Source: Calothrix sp. MO_167.B12 (GTDB lineage: Bacteria > Cyanobacteriota > Cyanobacteriia > Cyanobacteriales > Nostocaceae). From it: a DNA stretch of 64,000 nt. A program made the translations under genes and the position numbers. The DNA is taken from NCBI GenBank assembly GCA_030066045.1, contig JASJCJ010000001.1, positions 62,001 to 126,000 on the forward strand. Direction: 5' to 3'. Below are positions 38,181-47,323 of this stretch, piece after piece (the stretch's first letter is position 1; each line of letters starts with the position of its first letter). The notes below the pieces were generated by a model, which was given only the letters and a program-made list of their open reading frames with translations, did not search any database and was not told where the DNA came from.

Positions 38181-39281
38181 ATGCAACTTCCGCTTCGTGC
38201 ATTCCGATTTCCATTCGCATCTCTACTGTTAATCGCGCCCTTTTTCTTGTGGGGTACGGCGATGGTAGCGATGAAGGGAGCGATTTCCCACACTACGCCA
38301 CTATTTATAGCGGGAGTACGCTTGTTGCCGGCGGGAGTATTGATTTTGATAGTAGCAGCATTTCTGGGTAGACCGCAGCCCCGAGGATGGATGGCTTGGT
38401 TGTGGATTACTTTATTTGCTTTGGTGGATGGAACCCTATTTCAAGGCTTTTTAGGGGAAGGACTGGTAAAAACTGGTGCTGGTTTGGGTTCGGTGATGAT
38501 TGATTCCCAACCCATAGCAGTGGCTTTAATGTCTTCCTGGTTATTTCAGGAAAGGATTGGTTTATGGGGATGGCTAGGTTTGTTTTTGGGGGTAACTGGT
38601 ATTAGTTTGATTGGTTTACCCGATGAATGGATTTTTCATACTATTTCGGGTTTTATTCCCTTCCTCTCCCACTCCTCCACTTCTGGTATTTCCCTTTCTT
38701 TTTTTGAAACAGGTGAATGGTTGATGCTGCTAGCAGCATTAAGTATGGCCTTAGGAACCATACTCATTAGGTTTGTCTGTCGCCATGCCGATCCGGTAAC
38801 TGCTACGGGATGGCATATGATTATTGGTGGTTTGCCATTGTGGGGGATTTCAGCGGTGACGGAAAGTGACCCTTTTGTTAATCTGATTCCTGCTGATTGG
38901 ATGGCACTGGCTTATACCACAGTACTTGGAAGTGCGATCGCTTATGGGTTATTTTTCTATTTTGCTTCTTCTGGAAATCTTACCAGTCTCAGCTCTCTTA
39001 CTTTCCTTACCCCCGTATTTGCTTTAATATTTGGTCATTGGTTACTCAATGAAGTTCTCAGTCCCTTGCAGTGGATTGGGGTAGGTATAACTTTAATCAG
39101 TATTTATTTAATTAACCAACGAGATAAATTAGCAGGTGTTAATCAGCAAGTGGCTGAAATAGAACAAAATACAACACCACAGCCAGCAGTATTGGCAGCT
39201 TCAGAACGGGATTTACAGCCTGTAAATGTAGCAGTGAGAAAATCAGCATCAGAAGTTTTACCCTCAACTCTACGGAATTAA
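38181..39281 (+). CDS. DMT-superfamily (EamA) transporter
   Basis: This 366-residue protein has about ten TM helices in two EamA repeats. The first begins with LLLIAPFFLWGTAMVAMK and the second near residue 185 (ETGEWLMLLAALSMALGTI). The C-terminal 50 residues are soluble and rich in Q, A and E. The family exports amino acids, nucleosides or other metabolites; the substrate is not known here. It has no obvious operon partner. Confidence 0.85.
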   Translation: MQLPLRAFRFPFASLLLIAPFFLWGTAMVAMKGAISHTTPLFIAGVRLLPAGVLILIVAAFLGRPQPRGWMAWLWITLFALVDGTLFQGFLGEGLVKTGAGLGSVMIDSQPIAVALMSSWLFQERIGLWGWLGLFLGVTGISLIGLPDEWIFHTISGFIPFLSHSSTSGISLSFFETGEWLMLLAALSMALGTILIRFVCRHADPVTATGWHMIIGGLPLWGISAVTESDPFVNLIPADWMALAYTTVLGSAIAYGLFFYFASSGNLTSLSSLTFLTPVFALIFGHWLLNEVLSPLQWIGVGITLISIYLINQRDKLAGVNQQVAEIEQNTTPQPAVLAASERDLQPVNVAVRKSASEVLPSTLRN

Positions 39282-39411
39282 ACTGAGATATATGTAAAAT
39301 AGGTTAACGCTCTTTAACAAGGCTCACTTAGGGTGTATAGGTAACTATTTTTGTCCAATGAAGAGTTAACATTGAGCCAGTTAAAATTTATCTGTATATC
39401 TATTTTTACTG

Positions 39412-40581
39412 ATGTCTTTACTGGCGAAAACTTTGTATATGAGGCTTTGCCGTAACCCTATCCCGATCTTTATCTATCTAATTGGCTGGATGTTCATCCC
39501 CATTCCAGCCAGTGCAGTCTTCTATGGTGTTACCCATAATAGTTTGTTGGCTCAAAGTACTTCTACGGAGATTCTACGTATTGGTAGTAGGGGTCAAGAG
39601 GTAGAACTATTACAAATCCAATTGCAAAAGTTGGGATATTATGGTGGTGCGATCGATGGTAAATACGGTATTGCTACGAGAAATGCTGTATATAAATTTC
39701 AGCAAGAACAAGAGTTAGCAGCAGATGGGAATGTGGGTGATGAAACTAGGAAGCAATTGCGAGTACAACTAAATAAATCTACTAGTTTAATTGCTAGTAC
39801 AACTCCACAATCAATCAAACATACTTCCCAATCATCAGGAAAGGGTTTTGTATGGTGGTCATTAATGGGAATAGGTATTTTGGGTAGTATTGGCGCGTTA
39901 CTGTACTGTGTCAAATGGTTCTCTGATCAGAAAAAGTTACAAAATACGGATATTTCCCCAACTAATAGTACCCATAGTCAACATTCAGGGATAGATGTTC
40001 TCGAAGAACACCACCACCCACAAATTACAAGCCAAAAAGAGTCAGAATTATCTCTTCCTCAAACACAATTACTACCACCTGAAAACACATCCCGATTGGC
40101 AAAAATCAATATTGTTGAGGAATTAGTCACAGACTTAAACAGTCAGGATGGAAATCAAAGATGCAAAGCAATCTGGAATTTAGGACAACAGGGTGATTCA
40201 CGGGCAATCCAGCCCTTAGTAGATTTGATGATTGATGCGGATTCTCAGCAGCGTAGTTTAATATTGGCTGCTTTGGCAGAAATTAGTACCCGTAACCTGA
40301 AACCCCTGAATCGGGCTTTAGCAATCTCCTTACAAGATGAAAGCCCCCAAGTGCGGCAAAATGCCATCCGCGATTTAACTCGTGTGTATGACATGATGGC
40401 TCAGGTAAGTCAAATGCTATACCATGCTATAGAAGATCCCGATGCAGAAGTACAAGAAACGGCTAAATATGCTTTAGGACAAATGAATCGGATGCGTACT
40501 TTGTCTAATGACTTATCTTCTTCGTCACCTAACTCTGTGGAGCATAAATCTACTGAACACAACTCCAATCACTCCTCCTGA
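39412..40581 (+). CDS. Peptidoglycan-binding domain protein with HEAT repeats
   Basis: This 389-residue protein has an N-terminal hydrophobic segment (about 14-40), a PG_binding_1 domain at about 54-118 (LRIGSRGQEVELLQIQLQKL, IDGKYGIATRNAVYKFQ), a TM helix near 148-167, and HEAT-like repeats at about 235-365 (DSRAIQPLVDLM, DESPQVRQNAIRDL). It would link the cell wall to a cytoplasmic scaffold. Its last 13 bp overlap the convergent aspartoacylase gene at 40569. Confidence 0.85.
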   Translation: MSLLAKTLYMRLCRNPIPIFIYLIGWMFIPIPASAVFYGVTHNSLLAQSTSTEILRIGSRGQEVELLQIQLQKLGYYGGAIDGKYGIATRNAVYKFQQEQELAADGNVGDETRKQLRVQLNKSTSLIASTTPQSIKHTSQSSGKGFVWWSLMGIGILGSIGALLYCVKWFSDQKKLQNTDISPTNSTHSQHSGIDVLEEHHHPQITSQKESELSLPQTQLLPPENTSRLAKINIVEELVTDLNSQDGNQRCKAIWNLGQQGDSRAIQPLVDLMIDADSQQRSLILAALAEISTRNLKPLNRALAISLQDESPQVRQNAIRDLTRVYDMMAQVSQMLYHAIEDPDAEVQETAKYALGQMNRMRTLSNDLSSSSPNSVEHKSTEHNSNHSS

Positions 40582-41456
40582 AGTTCAAAGCAGTATTCTT
40601 TCTTCTGGGTCAAATACATGGCAATTCCCTTTTCATAATAGGCAACCTCGTTAATAAATACCGGATAAACTGTAGATTCTCCTTCATAGAAAATGTCTTT
40701 ACCATCAAAAGTGATAAACATCGGATTACCAGGATGTAGCGGTTTGTAGTCTTGAAACTGCAACTGGGGATGAATCATAGCTTGGATTTCTTGATGTTGA
40801 TTTCTGGGATAATCAACTTTTTCTAGTATGTGATAAAAGGTTAAATTTGCTGGTGCTGCTAAGGGTTTCCCTTGTCTGTCAGCTTCAATATAGTCCAGAA
40901 TAGAGTGAATCAAATCTTCAGTTTCTTGAAACAATTGTGCATCTAATAAACCATTCGCAACTGCTCCCACTTCGATGGCAATACCAAATTCCACCAGACT
41001 TCTCAAATAAGATGTATTTTGGTCAGGAGGATGTTGTAAAATTTTCACTTTAGGATTAATTTTTGTGAGATATGCAGCTAATCGCAATAGATAAGGATGA
41101 GTGCTGCGTAAAATTATTGTCAACCCCATATTTGCAGTTGTGCTGTGCAAATCAATTATTAAATCAATTTTTTCTTGCTGGATTCGTCGAGCAATAGTTT
41201 TGGCGATTGATTGCTCGTAATTCATTAATTGGGGATTGGCTAAATCTTGGGGATGAAAAGACCGATTTAAGTCTGTATCAATATACCTTCTTCCCATTGC
41301 GATCGCTTTCTTGTTTGCCAATAATGTAATAGTTTCAACACCATTACGTTGAATTTGTAGGGGAAACTGTTGAAATTTCTTAGCTAAAAAGACTCCCGTG
41401 AGTTCGGCACCGTGGGTTCCTCCCACTAAGGCAACTCGTTGAATTGGCAAAACCAT
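40569..41456 (-). CDS. Aspartoacylase family (AstE/AspA) zinc hydrolase
   Basis: This 295-residue zinc carboxypeptidase-fold enzyme has H15 and E18 in GGTHGAELTG, arginine and asparagine binding residues in IDTDLNRSF, a further zinc histidine in IIDLHSTTANMG, and the catalytic glutamate in IAIEVGAVANG. Such enzymes deacylate N-acetyl-aspartate or related N-acyl amino acids. Cyanobacterial homologues are commonly labelled aspartoacylase; the natural substrate is not shown. The start faces the LysR gene across 109 bp, so the two may share a control region. Confidence 0.87.
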   Translation of the reverse strand: MVLPIQRVALVGGTHGAELTGVFLAKKFQQFPLQIQRNGVETITLLANKKAIAMGRRYIDTDLNRSFHPQDLANPQLMNYEQSIAKTIARRIQQEKIDLIIDLHSTTANMGLTIILRSTHPYLLRLAAYLTKINPKVKILQHPPDQNTSYLRSLVEFGIAIEVGAVANGLLDAQLFQETEDLIHSILDYIEADRQGKPLAAPANLTFYHILEKVDYPRNQHQEIQAMIHPQLQFQDYKPLHPGNPMFITFDGKDIFYEGESTVYPVFINEVAYYEKGIAMYLTQKKEYCFELQEE

Positions 41457-41565
41457 AGCCTATCTCGATTTTTAAGATTTGTTTATGTCACCAGTGTAAA
41501 GGAGATAGTATTATCTAGAAAAGCATATATTTGAGATTGTAGTATATTAGATAATATATATCTAC

Positions 41566-42510
41566 ATGAATTATCGAGATTCAGACAGGTTAGAATTGCA
41601 AGATTTACGCTACTTTGTTGAGGTAGCTAGTCACGGAGATTGTAGCATTAGCGATGTTGCGAAGCAATTGGGTATGGCACAGTCGAACCTCAGTGCTTCA
41701 ATTAAGAACTTGGAAAAAAAGTTAAGTTTACGTGACAATAAAAAGAAATTAGAGGTAGCGCTGTTTAACCGTAAAAAACGTCCCCTACAGTTAACAACGG
41801 TAGGGCAAGAATTTTTTCAAGAAGCCATTTCAATATTGAGTGCAATTGACCGCGCTTTTGAGAACGCCCAACAAAGGAGTGAGGGAAAAGTTGGACAGGT
41901 AACCGTTGCTCTCACCAGTTCTGTTTCCAATAGTATCCTACCGGATATTTTGAGAAAATTCCGCGAACAATATCCCCATGTCAAACTAATCTGGAGAGAA
42001 ATGACAACCCACAACCAACTTCAAGCACTTCGCTCTCACCAAATTGATGTGGGTCTTTTACATCTGCCCAAATCAGCAATTGAGGATAAAGAACTGGGTT
42101 TTACTACGGTTTTAGAAGAGCCTTTAATTATAGTGTTACCAGAGAATCATCAATTAGCGAGGACTAAGCAAATTCCCTTAAAAGAACTTCAAGGAGAAAA
42201 ATTCATTCTTCCTGACCGTCAATTGGTTCCAGGATTATCCCAGGAAATTTTAGATTTGTGCAAAAAAGTAGGTTTTGAGCCTAAAGTTACTCAAGAAGCT
42301 GCATTAATGCTGACAATTTTGGGACTTGTTGCTGGAGAGGTGGGAATTGCATTACTTCCTGCTAATGCTAAAAATCTCCGGCGCAAAGGAGTTGTCTATC
42401 GGAAAATTGAAGAAAAAGCGACAACGGTGAAAATAAATATGGCTTGGCGACGAAGTGATGAATCTGCTGTGGTGGAACAATTCCGTAAAGTTGTCAGGGA
42501 AATAGGATAA
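41566..42510 (+). CDS. LysR-family transcriptional regulator
   Basis: This 314-residue protein has an N-terminal winged HTH (about 10-80; LQDLRYFVEVASHGDCSISDVAKQLGMAQSNLSASIKNLE) quoted here only as the family landmark LGMAQSNLSASI. A co-inducer domain follows, with GQVTVALTSSVSNSILP and a second half ending in the usual AGEVGIALLP. It is transcribed away from the aspartoacylase gene, the typical arrangement for a LysR regulator and its target, so it may control 40569. The HTH linker is longer than usual. Confidence 0.88.
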   Translation: MNYRDSDRLELQDLRYFVEVASHGDCSISDVAKQLGMAQSNLSASIKNLEKKLSLRDNKKKLEVALFNRKKRPLQLTTVGQEFFQEAISILSAIDRAFENAQQRSEGKVGQVTVALTSSVSNSILPDILRKFREQYPHVKLIWREMTTHNQLQALRSHQIDVGLLHLPKSAIEDKELGFTTVLEEPLIIVLPENHQLARTKQIPLKELQGEKFILPDRQLVPGLSQEILDLCKKVGFEPKVTQEAALMLTILGLVAGEVGIALLPANAKNLRRKGVVYRKIEEKATTVKINMAWRRSDESAVVEQFRKVVREIG

Positions 42511-42524
42511 GTCGAATGAGCATT

Positions 42525-43109
42525 TTAACCGGAGAAAGCTCTATCTATTTGTGTATATAAATTTTCTATCCCTAAATTATTATCTAACACCACATCAGCA
42601 AGGGCTACTTTTTCCCCCAGAGGCATTTGACTCTTAATTCTGGCTTGTGCTTGTTCTACAGTTAAATTATTGCGCTGTATTAACCTAGTTAACTGTTGTT
42701 GTCGATCGCAGTAAACTACCCAAATCTCTGTTACTAAGTTGGTAATCCCAGCTTCAAATAATAAAGGCACAACCAATACTAGTGTTTTTACTGGTAATTT
42801 GTTCATTTCATCCAAAAAGCGATCGCGTACATAAGGATGGATTAAATCTTCTATATAGATGCGTTCTGCTGGCTGATGAAAAATAATTTCACCCAGTTTT
42901 TGGCGGTTTAGACTGCCACCTGCAAGTAGTATTTGTGACCCGTATTTTTTTGCGATCGCTTGGAGGATTGGTGAACCCACAGCCACCGCATCCCTGGCGT
43001 AGATATCAGCGTCTAAAATGGGTAAGTTGTAAGTTTTGGCTAAATAATTAGCGACGGTTGTTTTACCTGTAGCAATACCACCAGTTAAACCGATAATGCG
43101 TTTGGTCAT
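42525..43109 (-). CDS. coaE: Dephospho-CoA kinase
   Basis: CoaE phosphorylates dephospho-CoA, the last step of CoA synthesis. The P-loop is GLTGGIATGKTT at residues 6-17; DADIYARDAV, HPYVRDRF, VPLLFEAG and VVYCDRQQQLTRLIQRN are all standard. Length 194 aa is typical. It is the last of three minus-strand genes (cobA, hemD, coaE), 52 bp after hemD, with a TTTTGGA heptad repeat in the gap. Confidence 0.95.
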   Translation of the reverse strand: MTKRIIGLTGGIATGKTTVANYLAKTYNLPILDADIYARDAVAVGSPILQAIAKKYGSQILLAGGSLNRQKLGEIIFHQPAERIYIEDLIHPYVRDRFLDEMNKLPVKTLVLVVPLLFEAGITNLVTEIWVVYCDRQQQLTRLIQRNNLTVEQAQARIKSQMPLGEKVALADVVLDNNLGIENLYTQIDRAFSG

Positions 43110-43161
43110 TCGATTTTGGATTTTAGATTTTGGATTTTGGATTTTATATTCACTCCCTCCT

Positions 43162-43986
43162 TCACTCCATCACTCTAATCAGTGCTTGAGTCAATCCATC
43201 TAAGGTATATTCCTCTGCCTCAACATCCACCCGTCCAATCAGAGAAAGACAAGTTTTTGAGGTTTGTGGACCAATGGAGGCAATACAAACCCCCTGCAAC
43301 AAATCTGTTATCGCCTGAGATTGATTCTCATTCCCATTCTTGGTAAATGTCTGTTCTAGTAGCTGACAGAAAAACTTAACTGTTTTGGAACTGGCAAAGG
43401 TAATGGCATCTACAGTACGATTGTGCAAAGCAATTTTTGCCTCTAGGGGAATATTACGAGGACAGCAGGATTTATAAGCTGCCACTTCCACAACTTCCGC
43501 ACCCTGAGCAGTAAATTCCTTCACTAGTACTTCTCTACCACCACTTTCTACCCTGGGGAATAATACCCTCTTCCCTAGCAATTCTGCGGGAAAGTTTGCC
43601 ACCAGGGAATCTGCCACAAAGTTAGGAGGGATAAAATCTGGTTGCAAACTCCTTTGTTTGAGGCTTTGGGAAGTTTTCTCACCCACCACAGCAATTTTAA
43701 CTCCTTCCAAGTTACGGACATCTCGACCTTGCTCCAGTAATCTGTCAAAAAAATAATTGACGGCATTGCTGGAAGTGAGAATTAACCAGTCAAATGTAGA
43801 TAAATTAGCGATCGCAAAATCCAAATCTTCCCAACTAGAAGGTGCTGCAATTTCTAAGGCTGGCATTTCAATTACGGTAGCTCCAACATCGGTAAGGAGT
43901 TGGGTAAATTGACTCGACTGTCCTGCCGAACGGGTGACTAAAATGGTTTTACCATTGAGGGGAAGAGGAGAAAAATTGCTGGTCAT
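43162..43986 (-). CDS. hemD: Uroporphyrinogen-III synthase
   Basis: HemD cyclises hydroxymethylbilane to uroporphyrinogen III, the branch point to heme, chlorophyll and siroheme. The protein has the two-lobed family layout, with ILVTRSAGQSSQFTQLL at the start, DWLILTSSNAVNYFFDRL and DAITFASSKTVKFF. Length 274 aa is normal. It lies downstream of cobA on the same strand, which uses its product, but a 300-bp GC-rich repeat now separates the two. Confidence 0.93.
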   Translation of the reverse strand: MTSNFSPLPLNGKTILVTRSAGQSSQFTQLLTDVGATVIEMPALEIAAPSSWEDLDFAIANLSTFDWLILTSSNAVNYFFDRLLEQGRDVRNLEGVKIAVVGEKTSQSLKQRSLQPDFIPPNFVADSLVANFPAELLGKRVLFPRVESGGREVLVKEFTAQGAEVVEVAAYKSCCPRNIPLEAKIALHNRTVDAITFASSKTVKFFCQLLEQTFTKNGNENQSQAITDLLQGVCIASIGPQTSKTCLSLIGRVDVEAEEYTLDGLTQALIRVME

Positions 43987-44303
43987 TCAATTTTGGATTT
44001 TGGATTTTGGATTTTGAGGACACTGTGGTCTTGGGGAGCCAGCGTTGCGGACGGTAAGCCACTGCGGTGGACGGGTTCCCCGGCATAAAGCAAGTGGCGA
44101 ACCCGAAGGGGTTTCCCGCCGCAGACGACTGGCGTTGGTTTCCCCCATGAACAACTGTCCGGGATTGACGAGCGAACCCGCGACGACGGAAGTCGCTCTG
44201 GGTAGCGGGAGTCGTGACCCCATGTCTAAAGCTAGGGGTTTGAAATAATGATAAAACCGTTTGTTTCTTCTCCACGGATAAATCCACACGGCTTATATCC
44301 AGT
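43987..44303. repeat. GC-rich dispersed repeat between hemD and cobA
   Basis: This stretch is much richer in GC than its surroundings and holds short inverted repeats such as CCGGCATAAAGCAAG and GAACCCGAAGGGGTTTCCC. TTTTGGATTTTGG-type heptads lie at its left edge. The 25 bases at 44063-44087 are identical to 32756-32780 inside the IS5 remnant. ORFs listed here on both strands (43949-44289) run through the repeat and are not believable genes. Confidence 0.75.
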
Positions 44304-45092
44304 TTATTTTTCGGTCATATTTGGTTGAGTATTGCCAGTGGCAAGAGAATTATCTAAAGATATATTCTCAAATTGTAAGTATCTGCGGAGTTCCACCACT
44401 TCCCCAATTACAATTACCGTGGGGGAAAGTAACTGACCAGACGTTTGTTCCACAATGGTTTCTAAGGTACCAGTCCAGACTTGCTGTTGACTAGTTCCTG
44501 CCCAACGAGCGATCGCAACTGGAGTATGGGGCGATCGTTGATGTCTGAGTAATTGGCTGACAATTTCTGGCAGATGCTTACTACCCATTAATATTACCAG
44601 GGTTTCGATCCGGGACAGGGCATCCCAATCCAATGCATCTGGATCGTGAGCGGTTAATACTGCAAAACACCTACTCATTACCGGATCTGTGAGGGGTATT
44701 CCCGCTAGTAAGGGTGCAGCTAAGGCAGAGGAAATTCCCGGCACAACTTCAAAGTCACAACCTGCTGTTTTTAAAGCTTCAATTTCCGCAGTACAGCGGC
44801 CAAAAATAAATGGATCGCCAGATTTCAACCTGATAACTTGTTTTCCCTGACGACAATATTTGACTAATAGTTGGTTAATCTCCTTTTGGGGAGTGCTGGG
44901 TTGACCACCCCGCTTACCCATCTCTAACTTGAGGCAATCTGGCGGTACTAATTGCAATAACTCAACATCCACCAGGGCATCATAAACCAATACTTGAGCA
45001 TTACCTAGGAGATTGTAGGCTTTAACCGTCAGGTATGCCACATCTCCCGGTCCTGCACCCACAAGGTAAACTTTGCCCTTTTGTCCAGTCAT
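44304..45092 (-). CDS. cobA: Uroporphyrinogen-III C-methyltransferase
   Basis: CobA (SUMT) methylates uroporphyrinogen III twice with SAM to give precorrin-2, leading to siroheme and cobalamin. The SAM site is VYLVGAGPGDVAYLTVKA at the start; VRLKSGDPFIFGR, VVPGISSALAAP and PLTDP are standard. At 262 aa it is a single-domain SUMT without a CysG or HemD fusion. It heads the minus-strand set with hemD and coaE. Confidence 0.95.
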   Translation of the reverse strand: MTGQKGKVYLVGAGPGDVAYLTVKAYNLLGNAQVLVYDALVDVELLQLVPPDCLKLEMGKRGGQPSTPQKEINQLLVKYCRQGKQVIRLKSGDPFIFGRCTAEIEALKTAGCDFEVVPGISSALAAPLLAGIPLTDPVMSRCFAVLTAHDPDALDWDALSRIETLVILMGSKHLPEIVSQLLRHQRSPHTPVAIARWAGTSQQQVWTGTLETIVEQTSGQLLSPTVIVIGEVVELRRYLQFENISLDNSLATGNTQPNMTEK

Positions 45093-45570
45093 TTTTTATT
45101 TAGCTATTGGTTGTTAGTTATTTATTTTAGGACTTTCATCAAAATAGCAACTTGCTTTATGAGAATTGTTCGAGGTAACTACAACTATTTAGTTAAACGA
45201 TGAACAATGGCATTAACTACGCATAATTGCTGATTCATGCATTTTTAAAGTATTTCAAGTCACTTTCTGTAAATAAAAATACTCACAAATATTTTACAAA
45301 AATTATCAATCTAGTAAAGTTATGTTACCTTAATGCCATAGATTATCAATTATTCAACGAATTTGCTGGATTGTAGAACATTGGTTGGGAATAGGAACAT
45401 TAAATCATGGTAGATTGTACATATATGGTGGGATTGTTTTGTCTTTTTTTATTTATGTCTGACAAACTTGATTCAAAATAAATAAAAATACAGAGACAAA
45501 GAAAACAAGTTTTAACCCACTGCTATTGTTGTTTTCAATCGGAATAATTACCCATCAGCCATGACTCAAA
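45093..45570. other. Divergent intergenic region, cobA / marR
   Basis: About 480 bp of AT-rich DNA between divergently transcribed genes, so promoters for both must lie here. I see no clear inverted repeat that could serve as the MarR operator and no mobile element. Confidence 0.5.
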
Positions 45571-46038
45571 ATGCCCAGTTCTTCCTCAAACGCTGAATTT
45601 CTTCACCAATGGCGACACGCTCTAGCTCCCTATAACTTGGGTTATAAGCTTAAACTTACGTCTCAATTGATGTACCGTGATTTCTTGGAGAGATTGGAAC
45701 CCTATGGGCTAACTCCTTTTCATTACCTAGTGTTGTGTTGTCTTTGGGAAGAAGATGGGCTTTCCACTTCTGGAATTGCTGACAAACTAAAACAACTGGG
45801 AGCAACCCTCACAGGAGTTGTAGACCGCATGGAGGAGCGTAACTTAGTTTATCGAAAACGGGACCCAAGCGATCGCCGGATTGTAAGAATTTGGCTTACA
45901 GATGAAGGAAAGCAACTCATGAACATTTTGCCATCAATTGGTGCAGAAACCATTGAGAAGGCAACTACAGGTATCTCAAAAGCTGAACAAGAGGCTGTTT
46001 TAAAGCTTCTCGATCAAATTGTTCTCAACCTTCTCTAA
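45571..46038 (+). CDS. MarR-family transcriptional regulator
   Basis: This 155-residue protein has the MarR winged helix: YLVLCCLWEEDGLSTSGIAD, LKQLGATLTGVVDRMEERNL and the beta-wing VYRKRDPSDRRIVRIWLT, followed by the usual KQLM and dimerisation helices. It is a typical DNA-binding repressor or activator responding to small ligands. The next gene, a membrane protein, follows in the same direction after 145 bp and may be a target. Confidence 0.9.
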   Translation: MPSSSSNAEFLHQWRHALAPYNLGYKLKLTSQLMYRDFLERLEPYGLTPFHYLVLCCLWEEDGLSTSGIADKLKQLGATLTGVVDRMEERNLVYRKRDPSDRRIVRIWLTDEGKQLMNILPSIGAETIEKATTGISKAEQEAVLKLLDQIVLNLL

Positions 46039-46183
46039 AAGATGTTTAGCTCCAAGATTTGACTCTTCAAAAAATACTTAATATATTAAATATCAATACG
46101 TTTATTTTTATCAAGTAATACCGAAGCATAGGTTAAGACCTTACGCTCCGGTGGTTTTGTGTTGGTTAAATTAGGAGAATATC

Positions 46184-46696
46184 ATGTCCAAATTAAGTAT
46201 TAGGCAGAAGAACTGGTTGTTATCAGTACACATTATTTTTGCTGCACTTTGGACAGGTACAGTTTTGAGTATGTTCTTGTTAGCATTGCTCAATCAAGGG
46301 TCAACTAGTGCAGATGTTCTTTATGCTTTACATTCCGCGATTAATCTACTGGATGACTACGTGGTAATTCCTTGCGCTATTGGTTCAGTAGTGACAGCGA
46401 CTTGCTTGTGTTGGTTGACTAATTATGGATTCATGAAATTTTGGTGGATAATTACCAAGTGGTTCCTGACAATTTCTTTGATAGTCTTTGGTACTTTTTG
46501 CTTGTATCCTTGGTCGGTTAGTGCAGAATCAATTGCTCAAACACAGGGTTTGTCAGCCTTTGAAGATCGAGTGTATGTGGTTGATGCCAGAGGGATTTTA
46601 ATTGGTGCAGTTATTCAGGCTGTATTCTTGTTATTTATTATTATCATTTCTGTGATTAAACCTTGGGGTAGGCGAACTGTGACAAATTCACCGTAG
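46184..46696 (+). CDS. Four-TM membrane protein (DUF2269-like)
   Basis: This 170-residue protein has four hydrophobic helices (about 12-32, 55-78, 83-104, 138-160). The N-terminal SVHIIFAALWTGTVLSMF with its helix histidine resembles DUF2269 and related small heme or redox membrane proteins, but I am not sure of the family. A good SD (ggagaa) precedes ATG. It follows the MarR gene and may be regulated by it. Confidence 0.6.
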   Translation: MSKLSIRQKNWLLSVHIIFAALWTGTVLSMFLLALLNQGSTSADVLYALHSAINLLDDYVVIPCAIGSVVTATCLCWLTNYGFMKFWWIITKWFLTISLIVFGTFCLYPWSVSAESIAQTQGLSAFEDRVYVVDARGILIGAVIQAVFLLFIIIISVIKPWGRRTVTNSP

Positions 46697-46858
46697 CCAC
46701 TTCTGAGGAATTTTCACTGCCAAGTAGTGTGAGTATGTTGCCATCGGCATCTTTATTAATTCAGGGGAGTGTCAACCGCTTCGCGGAAGTAATAAGGTTG
46801 TTTGCATTTACTGATATGGTATGCGTGATTCTGTGGTTTTCACAATTTAGCTATCAAT

Positions 46859-47320
46859 TTAGGATGATGATTCTATCTTTTGCAAAATATCTTGTAATTT
46901 TGCTAATTCATTAGCATAGCGTTTTGATTGAAAAAAATCTTGAGCTTTTGTGAGAATATCCATCGCTTCTTTTTGTTTGTCTTGTAATAAGAGAGCATTT
47001 GCCAAGCGTAAATGTGCATCAATTTTTTTAGGAGCGCGATGAATCACTTCTTGATATTTAATGATTGCAGCTTCTATTTGTTTTTGCTGCATCAATGTAT
47101 CTCCTAACAGCAGGTGAACTACATCATTGGTAGAATTGATAGCAATTACCTGACGAAAAGCTGTTTCTGCATTTTGATAATCTTTTTTCTGATAAAAGTT
47201 GATACCTGTTTGAAATAAATGATTAGTTCTCCAAGTCCTGATTGAAAAATAAACTAGCATGGAGAGAGTAAAGATAACCACAACAGCAGCAAAGTAATTT
47301 AATGGCAAAGTTTCCATCAT
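46859..47320 (-). CDS. TPR-repeat protein with N-terminal membrane anchor
   Basis: The 153-residue protein starts with a TM helix (NYFAAVVVIFTLSMLVYFS) and continues with three TPR units (QTGINFYQKKDYQNAETAFR, LLGDTLMQQKQIEAAIIKYQ, LRLANALLLQDKQKEAMDIL). It probably scaffolds a membrane protein. Its start is only 3 bp after the homogentisate phytyltransferase stop, so the two are translationally linked, which suggests a partnership in the tocopherol pathway or its membrane site. The ORF at 46729 on the other strand is a shadow. Confidence 0.85.
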   Translation of the reverse strand: MMETLPLNYFAAVVVIFTLSMLVYFSIRTWRTNHLFQTGINFYQKKDYQNAETAFRQVIAINSTNDVVHLLLGDTLMQQKQIEAAIIKYQEVIHRAPKKIDAHLRLANALLLQDKQKEAMDILTKAQDFFQSKRYANELAKLQDILQKIESSS

Positions 47321-47323
47321 TTA

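Noticed and set aside
43949-44289. Overlapping ORFs on both strands between hemD and cobA
   Set aside because: All run through a GC-rich dispersed repeat; the translations are low-complexity and include the heptad repeat (PKSKIQN).
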